A DNA stretch of 12,774 bases, taken from an uncultured archaeon (GTDB lineage: Archaea > Aenigmatarchaeota > Aenigmatarchaeia > GW2011-AR5). The DNA lies in NCBI GenBank assembly GCA_903825675.1, contig CAIKBN010000062.1:1-12774 (forward strand). The letters run 5' to 3'. Of the stretch, positions 1-6,510 are shown in pieces. A program made the position numbers and the translations under genes. Each line of letters starts with the position of its first letter. The first letter of the stretch is position 1. The notes under the pieces were generated by a model. It saw only the letters and a list, made by a program, of their open reading frames with translations. It made no database searches and was not told the origin of the DNA.

Positions 1-711
1 CCAGGCAGTGCAGGAGGAACCAAGTACGTTGATGTTATAAATACAGGATCCCTGAATGTTTCACTATTATATGCTTATGTTGATACGCTCACAGACGAAA
101 CCTTCAGGCCTTATGGAATAGATAACTCTACTAATTACGCAGTAGGTGGTGTGATAACAATGATAAACAAAACAAACCCGGATAAATATTATTTTGCAGG
201 AAGAATCGAATGGAACTGGACAGAGGTTGTAAGCAATGCAAACTTCACCAACATAAATGGCTATCATGCTGTTGCATGGGGCTTCTTCAGGAACACAAGC
301 CGCGAGTATTTCTGGGGGGTTGCCAACGGAACTGGAGGTTTGTGCAATGAATCAGGCGCTGTCTTCGGAGTTTCCGACAGTATCGATAACGGTAGCATGG
401 AGGCAAGAACACCCCTCGCATCAAGCATAACACGCAATGGCGGAGATGCTAACTACAGCTATTTTAGCGTCAGCAGGTCTACTGCACCCCTGTCTGGGTA
501 TTGCGTAGCTGTTAACGCCACATGCAATAATATATATATCTACAAGTATGACAAAAGACCAGGCTTTAGCACCTGTGCCAACTCACGCTACCTAAAGGCT
601 GTGAATATGACGCCATCCAATGTAGAAAACATAACCCTGGATGTTTTTGTACCAAGAGGCATGCCAGCAGGAAGCCTCACAACCGCAACCCTTACCTTCT
701 CAGCTAGCTAG
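1..711 (+). CDS. Secreted Ig-like surface protein, 5'-truncated by window edge
   Basis: The frame is open from base 1, so the gene begins upstream and 236 residues are visible. The ATG at 151 is internal, because the reading frame before it has no stop and the same beta-rich style. The visible part is Asn/Ser/Thr-rich with many N-x-S/T sequons and four cysteines (LCNES, GYCVA, ATCNN, STCAN), typical of an exported, probably glycosylated and disulfide-bonded archaeal protein. The N-terminal visible stretch (YVDVINTGSLNVSLLYAYVD) and the C-terminal strand (LDVFVPRGMPAGSLTTATL) look like an Ig-like or TasA/spore-coat-U-like beta sandwich. No C-terminal membrane anchor follows, so the protein may be a soluble or polymerising subunit. 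Its last strand resembles the end of the protein at 6511 (IPPIYAGRYNGTVYITG). The exact family is not recognised; secreted surface protein is the safe level of call. Confidence 0.8.
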   Translation, partial: PGSAGGTKYVDVINTGSLNVSLLYAYVDTLTDETFRPYGIDNSTNYAVGGVITMINKTNPDKYYFAGRIEWNWTEVVSNANFTNINGYHAVAWGFFRNTSREYFWGVANGTGGLCNESGAVFGVSDSIDNGSMEARTPLASSITRNGGDANYSYFSVSRSTAPLSGYCVAVNATCNNIYIYKYDKRPGFSTCANSRYLKAVNMTPSNVENITLDVFVPRGMPAGSLTTATLTFSAS

Positions 712-729
712 TTAAAAGAAGCACATATG

Positions 730-744
730 TTTGTTATTATTTTT
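730..744 (+). terminator. T-rich tract after the first gene
   Basis: A run of thymines broken only by G and A (ending in TTATTTTT) starts 18 bases after the stop codon at 711. Archaeal transcription usually ends at such U-rich tracts without needing a hairpin. No hairpin directly precedes it, so this is a weak call. Confidence 0.3.
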
Positions 745-774
745 GATTTCTACATAGGCAGATTAGAATAACAA

Positions 775-825
775 GAAATCCACAAAGAAACCACTGCCTT
801 TAGGTAGGGGTTACAGAGGGATTTC
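775..825. repeat. Nested palindrome resembling an IS200/IS605 end
   Basis: The inner arms AACCACTGCC (789-798) and GGTAGGGGTT (803-812) pair at nine of ten positions (one G-T wobble, one mismatch) around a TTTA loop. The outer arms GAAATCC (775-781) and GGATTTC (819-825) pair perfectly around it. Subterminal hairpins with a GCCTTTAGGC-like core are a hallmark of IS200/IS605 (TnpA/TnpB) element ends and of derived PATE elements. No transposase ORF is present, so if the resemblance is real this is a remnant or a non-autonomous copy. It could also be an unrelated structured RNA or a terminator; it lies between two same-strand genes. Confidence 0.4.
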
Positions 826-890
826 ATATATTATGTATTTTATTTTAAGAGAATTGAATACCATTGTTTTTCGACTATTGCATACAGCAT

Positions 891-929
891 CTTATTTAAA
901 AATTTAAGGTTATAAAGAAGAAACTAACT
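891..929 (+). promoter_or_regulatory. Candidate archaeal promoter of the 930 gene
   Basis: An AT-rich box, TTATTTAAAAATTTAA (892-907), lies about 23-38 bases before the ATG at 930, and a second candidate, TTATAAAG, lies at 910-917. The first spacing suits a transcript starting very close to the start codon. No clear GGTG/GGAG ribosome binding site precedes the ATG, which fits a leaderless or nearly leaderless mRNA, as expected for the first gene of an archaeal operon. Confidence 0.4.
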
Positions 930-1874
930 ATGAAGCTAAAATTAATCTGTTTTTTCATTATATTTTCGCTTATTTTTCCAGCTGTGTCAATCTGCACAGA
1001 ATTTTCTGTTGGTGTATCTCCGAGAATTGTAGAAGTCGGCAATATGGAAAAGGGCGAATCCAGAATAGTTAAATTCCATATAGTAACTGTTTCATCAGAT
1101 CCTCTGCTGGTATCTCTTGGACATGTAAAGGGGAGTTTAGACTTCTTTCCAGAAAGTTCCTATAGCAGCCTTGTTTCTAATTTTTCAGAAGAGGAAACAA
1201 CAGGATGGTTAAACTTCTTCAAAAACCCTGTAGAACTAATACCCAAAGGCAATGTTTCTGGGGCAGGAGTTATAAAAGCATCAGAAGAGATATCCGTTTT
1301 GCTCAGCGTCCCTGATAATGCAGAACCAGGCTATCATCTCGTTTCTGTTAAGCCAACACCATATGTTCCTGAAGGTTCAGCAGGTGCAGTAGGAGCAATG
1401 ATAGTAGCAATAACCTCTGTTAATTTTATATTTAATGTTGAAGGCAATGCCAAGAGGGAAGGCTTCATATTAGACGTTGTTAATTCAGATTATTCATCAG
1501 GCGTAATTAAATTAAAAACTTATTTCATGAATACAGGAACAGACACCATCTCAGCTACAGCTTATCATAAGCTTTATGATAAAAACTGGACAATCTTGGC
1601 AGACGGCTCTTCTACAAAAGAATATGTCAAGCCGCAGGAAACAAAAATCTTTGAAGCACCGATAATGGTGGACCTACCTTTTGGCGAATATAATGTAGTC
1701 ACAACAGTTGATTATACAACAGGCACGTCGCAGATGAATTCAACTATAAGTCTTGAGCGCCCTATCACGCCTGCAGCAGTTGCGCAAAAGCCTGAGCATA
1801 TTTCAAGCTTATTGATATTAATCATTTTGATAATAATTATAATTTCAGTTGCAATCTACAGGTGGAAGAAATGA
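930..1874 (+). CDS. Exported Ig-like protein with C-terminal membrane anchor
   Basis: This 314-residue protein has a signal peptide (residues 1 to about 21, hydrophobic core LICFFIIFSLIFPAVS) and a C-terminal transmembrane helix (about 292-311) followed by RWKK, giving an outside-facing ectodomain. The ectodomain opens with FSVGVSPRIVEVGNMEKGES, the pattern of the first strands of an Ig-like domain, and has a second Ig-like unit from about residue 195 (YFMNTGTDTISATAYHKLYD). Two beta sandwiches plus one C-terminal helix recall the bacterial DUF916/DUF3324 proteins that partner WxL surface proteins; this is an architectural analogy, not a proven homology. It is the first gene of a three-gene run, and its TGA overlaps the next ATG. 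Function is unknown; a membrane-tethered partner or chaperone of the neighbouring secreted proteins is possible. Confidence 0.82.
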   Translation: MKLKLICFFIIFSLIFPAVSICTEFSVGVSPRIVEVGNMEKGESRIVKFHIVTVSSDPLLVSLGHVKGSLDFFPESSYSSLVSNFSEEETTGWLNFFKNPVELIPKGNVSGAGVIKASEEISVLLSVPDNAEPGYHLVSVKPTPYVPEGSAGAVGAMIVAITSVNFIFNVEGNAKREGFILDVVNSDYSSGVIKLKTYFMNTGTDTISATAYHKLYDKNWTILADGSSTKEYVKPQETKIFEAPIMVDLPFGEYNVVTTVDYTTGTSQMNSTISLERPITPAAVAQKPEHISSLLILIILIIIIISVAIYRWKK

Positions 1875-2389
1875 AATATGAAATGATTACTATAATTATA
1901 ACAATATTTATCATATTTGCATACGCCCTTGTTATTCTCAACAACAGCAAAGAAGAAGTGACAACATTCGTAACAGAAAGAACCGTATCGACTAAAGAAG
2001 ACATGTTATTTAATTATGATATAATAAAATACCCCTCATCAGCGCAGGTCGTAGACACTACTATAAATGATACAAAAATCCAGCTTGGCGTAAATATCGA
2101 TCCAACAGGCATAAATTTCGGGATTATGCCAGGGAACGGAAGCTTTTCAAAGAGATTCATAAACCTGACCAACACCGAAGATAAGGATGTTAAGGTATTC
2201 ATAGAGGCCTTCGGCTCAATAGAACCATATGTAAATTTCAGCATGAATGGCTTTGTTCTAAGAGGCAAAGAAAAAGTTGTGGTTAAGGCATCTTTCTATA
2301 CAACAGAGGTAGCTATAGGTAATTACTCCGGGGAAATAGATATAATAACAAAAAAACCTAAATATGATTTTGCATACCTATTGTGGTGA
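1871..2389 (+). CDS. Membrane-anchored single Ig-like domain protein, C-terminus probably frameshifted
   Basis: I start at the ATG at 1871, which forms an ATGA overlap with the previous stop and has GGTGG (1861-1865) five bases upstream; a GTG at 1862 is in frame but less likely. The product is 172 residues. Residues 4-24 (EMITIIITIFIIFAYALVIL) form an N-terminal membrane anchor. The ectodomain has the pattern of archaeal Ig-like repeats: INFGIMPGNGSFSKRFINLT, then VVVKASFYTTEVAIGNYSGE. The ORF stops abruptly at LLW within what should be the last strand. The -1 frame, entered just before 2374, reads IPIVVTLK and ends at TGA 2398-2400, overlapping the next ATG exactly as other junctions here do. 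A one-base loss near the T-run at 2368-2371 is therefore suspected. Function is unknown; probably a surface protein. Confidence 0.75.
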   Translation: MKYEMITIIITIFIIFAYALVILNNSKEEVTTFVTERTVSTKEDMLFNYDIIKYPSSAQVVDTTINDTKIQLGVNIDPTGINFGIMPGNGSFSKRFINLTNTEDKDVKVFIEAFGSIEPYVNFSMNGFVLRGKEKVVVKASFYTTEVAIGNYSGEIDIITKKPKYDFAYLLW

Positions 2390-2396
2390 CCCTTAA

Positions 2397-3122
2397 ATGA
2401 ACAAGAAGATTATTATACTTGCATTACTTCTAACCATAAGCATAGCCAATGCAACGAATGTAGATGTCGATATTAAGGAATATCTGAAATGCGGGATTGT
2501 AAGTTTTTATTACAATGAAAAGGGGAATCTTGTTAACTTTTCTTCCGAGCTTTTTAATACAGGCAGCACAGCTTACACCGCAAGGGCAAGGTTAGACATA
2601 ATAGAAAATGATACCATCATATTTTCAGGATGGAGCCATGAAAAGGCCCTTATGCCAGGAAACAGGGCCAACTTCCAGATATTCTGGTATTCTGAAGAAA
2701 GCGGCAATTTCACAGCCCAGCTTAGGGTATATTTCGGGAACGAGCTTATGCTGCATGATAAAATAAATATCAGCATAAATAACCCAACGCAACCAGAAAA
2801 TATATTTAACATCAGCAACTTCAAAACATACGAAGATAAAATTACCTTCGACCTGAATACAAAAGAAACCAGTGCACTTGTGCTTCCGTATCATTACCCA
2901 GCTGGCTGGATATTTGAACAGTCTGAAATATCCGGCAGTTCCAAAGTCATTATTAATTATATTCCAGCCTTATGGACTGATAATAATTATCTGACAGTCC
3001 TTGTAGTTTCTGAAGATGGTAAACACTATACTAAAGGAACCTTTAAGATGGAAAAAGAAAAAGACATGGAAAATATCTTTAAAATAATCAACTTCTTGAT
3101 GCGCTTATTGTTACAATATTGA
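2397..3122 (+). CDS. Secreted CARDB-like surface protein
   Basis: This 241-residue protein has a short signal peptide (KKIIILALLLTISIANA, cleavage near residue 19). Residues about 25-130 form a CARDB/Ig-like domain: LFNTGSTAYTARARLDI, then FQIFWYSEESGNFTAQLRVY. The same strand order appears in the N-terminal domain of the 9024 protein (FTNIGANKYTSRIEIKV, then AVFVPSIDGIYYIKFTVRY), so the two share a domain type. A second beta-rich region spans about 140-220. The C-terminus (ENIFKIINFLMRLLLQY) is a short hydrophobic or amphipathic helix, too short to be sure of membrane insertion. The ribosome binding site GGTGA (2386-2390) overlaps the preceding stop, six bases before the ATG, which suggests translational coupling. 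The role is unknown. Confidence 0.78.
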   Translation: MNKKIIILALLLTISIANATNVDVDIKEYLKCGIVSFYYNEKGNLVNFSSELFNTGSTAYTARARLDIIENDTIIFSGWSHEKALMPGNRANFQIFWYSEESGNFTAQLRVYFGNELMLHDKINISINNPTQPENIFNISNFKTYEDKITFDLNTKETSALVLPYHYPAGWIFEQSEISGSSKVIINYIPALWTDNNYLTVLVVSEDGKHYTKGTFKMEKEKDMENIFKIINFLMRLLLQY

Positions 3123-3137
3123 TACAATACATATACC

Positions 3138-3175
3138 ATTAAGTTTATATATGGAATCTATATAATATCTATATA
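3138..3175 (+). promoter_or_regulatory. TATA-box promoter with direct repeats
   Basis: ATTAAGTTTATATA contains a good archaeal TATA box at 3144-3151 with a purine-containing BRE-like stretch before it. It lies about 70 bases before the winged-helix gene at 3220 and just after the end of the previous gene, so it probably starts the second operon. Two copies of ATCTATATA (3156-3164 and 3167-3175) are spaced 11 bases apart, about one helical turn, immediately downstream of the TATA box. This is a plausible operator for the regulator encoded next, though AT-rich repeats also arise by chance. Confidence 0.55.
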
Positions 3176-3219
3176 GTAACATAAGTCAGCTAAATGCCAT
3201 AGTATCAGGAGTTTTTCAA

Positions 3220-3432
3220 ATGACAAGTAAAGCACCAGAAGACCTTGAATCCATGATAGTGGAGCTTTTGAAAACCCGCCTTATGTCTGTTTCTCAGATA
3301 GCCAAAGAATTGAAAATAAGAAGGGATTTTGCTACTGGTTATCTTGAGGCATTGAAGAACCAGGGAAAGCTCGACTTCCATTGCATAGGAAAATCAAATG
3401 TATATACACTTGCAGGGAGGATCAAAAAATGA
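3220..3432 (+). CDS. Small winged-helix DNA-binding protein
   Basis: The protein is 70 residues, basic and cytosolic. Residues 8-18 form a first helix, 21-45 the helix-turn-helix (SVSQIAKELKIRRDFATGYL), and 46-66 the wing strands (GKLDFHCIGKSNVYTL). This is the layout of a minimal winged-helix domain, close in size to archaeal single-domain regulators. The ATG has AGGAG (3207-3211) eight bases upstream. The gene ends in an ATGA overlap with the large surface-protein gene, so it is the first gene of an operon that continues through MinD to 8716. It probably regulates that operon, perhaps through the direct repeats in its own promoter. The target and signal are not known from sequence. Confidence 0.85.
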   Translation: MTSKAPEDLESMIVELLKTRLMSVSQIAKELKIRRDFATGYLEALKNQGKLDFHCIGKSNVYTLAGRIKK

Positions 3433-5759
3433 GATTGAAAATAATTCTGCTGTTTTTTGCTTTTATTAGCCTTGCATGCCCTGCATTTGCCGGACCTGTG
3501 ATTGAAAATCTTACAGTAAACCCTGATGAAATATGGCTTGGCGAAGCTGCTAGCATATTCATGAGCTGCAGCATAGAAAATGCAACTATAGATAATGTGT
3601 ATGCAAAAATAGTCGGTCCAAACATAATCATACCGAAAATAGGCTTTTCAGGTGCTGGACCGCTTTATTCCCTTGCAGTAGACAAGTCCTATCTGGACAG
3701 AACAGGCCAATTCAATGTTACAGTATTCTGTGAGTCCGGTAATCAGACAGTAAATAAATCATCCAGCTTTACCATCTCAGAATTAACAGGATATATAAAC
3801 GTAATACAACCAAAACCAGCCTACATAGGTGATGTAATCAACATATACATGCTTGTTAAAAAGGATGGGGCATCGCTTGCAGCAGACCTGGGTTTTGATC
3901 TGTATATAGAAGGGCAGCAAAAAACACTGAAAATAAATCCCGTTTATGACGTAACCAAAGGATGGGTACTTAAAATAGACAGCCCTGTAATACCAGGAAC
4001 CTACAACCTGCTGGTAAATGCAACCTATGGCAGGGCAAGCATAATAGCTTCTGACAAAATTGAGATTAAAGGAGATATCGAATTCGATATTGCAAGCATA
4101 GATAAGACATTGGTAAAGCCTGACGATGAAATATATATAGGGCTCAAAGCCACGGAAAGAGGCAGTATAATAGATGTAAACAACACCAATCTTAAAATAG
4201 AAATAGGTTCTTCACAGGCAGAAATAAAAAGCAGAACCCTTAGCGGAACTGTTTACGGCATACGGTTAAAGGTTCCTTACAATCCACCAGGAAAGTATGA
4301 CCTGAAAGCAACCATGGAATATAAAAACTCCTCACTTGTTACAACAGAAAAAATAGATTATGTGGTTCATGTTTATGGAAAATTCCTCGATGCCGACAAA
4401 AAGGTCATCACAACCAGCATGAAATTTATTCTTGATGGATATGAAAAGCTGAATCTGGCAACAGACGGTGCTGGCGCATATTCCGGAGATATACCAGTCG
4501 GCACCTATGATATTGATATAATCTTCCCAAGCTCTGAGCTCTTGCTCAAAGGATCAGCTATAGATGAATTCAGTGATTCCATTCATTATTACAGCCTTAC
4601 TAATATCATAACTCCTGGAATATCAAATTATGCCTTGTACATATATGATGTTGCCATACCCTTCAGCGAAGCAAGAATAGAAATCAATTACAACGAGGGT
4701 GAGGTTGACGAAACAGACCTAAGCCTCTTCAGGTGTTCTAGCTGGAATTCAGCAAAGAAATTATGTAAAGGTGAATGGGAAGAAACCAACGCAGACATAG
4801 ACGCAATAAGAAACACTGTAATTCTGACAACCAGAAACCTGTCAATCTTTGCGCTGGGCACAAAAGAAAAAATCAGATTAAGCTATGATGTCAGCAAAAA
4901 GATTTACAGCCTTAGTGAACCCATAGAAATAGTAGGTGTTGCACAGGATTCAAGAGGAGCATCCATCAGCAATGTTAGCATAGAAGCCCTCATTAAAAAT
5001 ACAAACCTCAATGAAAAAACGCTTTCTGACAACAACGGCGTCTTTAGACTAGGCTTTGTAGGTCCAGCCAAAGAAGGAAATTACACCATCTATGTAAAAG
5101 CTGAAAAAGAGCCGTATATAAGCCATGCGTCAGAAATCAACCTTAGTGTTAAAGCATCTGAATCTTTTTCATTGCTGTTTCCGGACTCAATCCGAATAAA
5201 AGCTGGAGAGAACCTGACACAGAAAATAAAGCTTGTTAATACAGGTCAGTCAGATATATATGACATAAATATCGTGGTAATAGGCATACCAGAAGAGTAC
5301 TATATTTTGAATCCCCTTATTGAAAAAATGTCTGCAGGTGAGGAAAAAACAGTAGATATGCATTTTTTAATTACGCCAGATGCCAAGCTTGGAACATCAG
5401 CAGCTGCAATTAAAGTAAATGGCAGCGGTATTTCAAGGGAAAAGACCTTCGGGTTTACAATAGAGCAGCAAAAACAAGAGCAGGCAGCAGTAAATCAGTC
5501 ACAACCTATTACCGGATTTGCAATAGGTATAGAATGGCCGAAGGGCAACGAAATAATATACATAATAATATTCGCTGCTGTTGCCTTTTCTGCTGCATTT
5601 GTCATTAAGCGCAGAAATAAAAATAATCATAGGTCAGAAATAAAAAATGCCCTTTTTGACATCAAGCAACAGTTGGAAAAAACAGAACCAAAAATAATAA
5701 CAGTGACATTCCCGAATACAGACGCTCAGTCAGGCTATGATGATAAAAAGGTGATATAA
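3429..5759 (+). CDS. Large multidomain surface protein with C-terminal anchor and cytosolic tail
   Basis: The start is the ATG at 3429, not an upstream in-frame codon, because a clear signal peptide follows (RLKIILLFFAFISLACPAFA), GGGAGG (3416-3421) precedes it, and it forms ATGA with the previous stop. The product is 776 residues. Approximate domains: Ig-like 23-115; macroglobulin/bacterial Ig-like 120-215 and 218-315; a carboxypeptidase-regulatory-like fold near 320-375 (TDGAGAYSGDIPVGTYDIDI); a second such fold near 485-575 (LSDNNGVFRLGFVGPAKEGN); a NEW3/COG1470-like domain near 580-685 (GENLTQKIKLVNTGQSDIYD). A PITGFAIG motif (693-700) precedes the transmembrane helix (about 706-726). A charged cytosolic tail of about 50 residues follows. 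It is an anchored adhesin or cell-wall-like protein. The long tail, encoded directly next to MinD, could contact that ATPase. Confidence 0.85.
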   Translation: MRLKIILLFFAFISLACPAFAGPVIENLTVNPDEIWLGEAASIFMSCSIENATIDNVYAKIVGPNIIIPKIGFSGAGPLYSLAVDKSYLDRTGQFNVTVFCESGNQTVNKSSSFTISELTGYINVIQPKPAYIGDVINIYMLVKKDGASLAADLGFDLYIEGQQKTLKINPVYDVTKGWVLKIDSPVIPGTYNLLVNATYGRASIIASDKIEIKGDIEFDIASIDKTLVKPDDEIYIGLKATERGSIIDVNNTNLKIEIGSSQAEIKSRTLSGTVYGIRLKVPYNPPGKYDLKATMEYKNSSLVTTEKIDYVVHVYGKFLDADKKVITTSMKFILDGYEKLNLATDGAGAYSGDIPVGTYDIDIIFPSSELLLKGSAIDEFSDSIHYYSLTNIITPGISNYALYIYDVAIPFSEARIEINYNEGEVDETDLSLFRCSSWNSAKKLCKGEWEETNADIDAIRNTVILTTRNLSIFALGTKEKIRLSYDVSKKIYSLSEPIEIVGVAQDSRGASISNVSIEALIKNTNLNEKTLSDNNGVFRLGFVGPAKEGNYTIYVKAEKEPYISHASEINLSVKASESFSLLFPDSIRIKAGENLTQKIKLVNTGQSDIYDINIVVIGIPEEYYILNPLIEKMSAGEEKTVDMHFLITPDAKLGTSAAAIKVNGSGISREKTFGFTIEQQKQEQAAVNQSQPITGFAIGIEWPKGNEIIYIIIFAAVAFSAAFVIKRRNKNNHRSEIKNALFDIKQQLEKTEPKIITVTFPNTDAQSGYDDKKVI

Positions 5760-6506
5760 ATGGTAAGATTAATTGGCATTATTTCAGGCAAAGGCGGAGT
5801 CGGAAAAACAACCGTAGCAGCCAATCTGGCCATAGCCCTTAAGAAATTCGGCAAAAGAGTCGCAGTCGTAGACTGCAATTTTACAACCGCACATCTTGGC
5901 CTGTACATGGGAATGTATACATACCCAAAAACACTGAATAGCTTCTTGAGGAATGAGGCAAGCTTAGAAGATGCTATATATCCACACCCCTCAGGCATTA
6001 ATGTTGTTCCCGCATCCCTGCAGCTGAAGGATCTTGTTGACGTGGATACAAACGGGCTGAAGAATGCATTTATTCAGGTCTTCTGCGACCATGATATAGT
6101 TCTTCTGGATTCTGCACCAGGAATTGGTAAAGAGGCTTTGATATCCCTTGGTGCTTGTGACGAGATATTGTTTATTGCCAATCCGTTCATCCCGTCAGTG
6201 GTTGATGTGGCAAAATATTCCCAGCTTGATAGCCTGCCAAGAGTCATAGGTATAATCCTTAACCGGGTAAGGAACAGAAAATACGAATTAAACATAGAGG
6301 AGGTTATGCAGTTCACTGAGTTTCCTGTAATAGGAAAAATACCAGAGGACGAAAATGTACTGAAAAGTATAAACAAAAGAGAGCTGGTTATGATATCAAA
6401 ACAGAATTCAGCTGCAAGCCAGGCAATTATGGAGATTGCTGCCAAACTTATAGGCATCAATTACAAGCCAAAACGCTTTAGAATGTGGCCTTTCTTGCGC
6501 AGTTGA
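5760..6506 (+). CDS. minD: MinD/ParA-family ATPase, paralogue 1 (D-C-N variant)
   Basis: The protein is 248 residues, close to bacterial MinD (about 270). The deviant Walker A motif is GKGGVGKTT (residues 10-18) with the signature lysine. Walker A' reads VVDCNFTTAHLGL, so the second Asp of the usual DxD, the catalytic D40 of E. coli MinD, is Asn. Walker B/switch II is LLDSAPGIG. The NP motif is followed by SVVD, keeping the later conserved Asp. The C-terminus (KPKRFRMWPFLRS) is basic and aromatic and could bind membrane like the MinD targeting helix. GGTGAT (5749-5754) sits five bases before the ATG, which directly abuts the stop of the surface-protein gene. MinD proteins form ATP-dependent membrane-bound dimers that position other components. 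Here the likely partners are the surrounding surface proteins; no MinC or MinE is present. Confidence 0.9.
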   Translation: MVRLIGIISGKGGVGKTTVAANLAIALKKFGKRVAVVDCNFTTAHLGLYMGMYTYPKTLNSFLRNEASLEDAIYPHPSGINVVPASLQLKDLVDVDTNGLKNAFIQVFCDHDIVLLDSAPGIGKEALISLGACDEILFIANPFIPSVVDVAKYSQLDSLPRVIGIILNRVRNRKYELNIEEVMQFTEFPVIGKIPEDENVLKSINKRELVMISKQNSAASQAIMEIAAKLIGINYKPKRFRMWPFLRS

Positions 6507-6510
6507 TATA

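Noticed and set aside
2350..2356. A AAA AAA slippery heptamer in the 1871 gene as a programmed -1 frameshift site
   Set aside because: A -1 shift there meets TAA at 2359-2361 at once, so it cannot give the IPIVVTLK end; a later indel fits better.
3381..3428. Upstream start for the large surface protein
   Set aside because: It would add sequence before the signal peptide and overlap the regulator gene by 52 bases; the ATG at 3429 has a binding site and a clean signal peptide.
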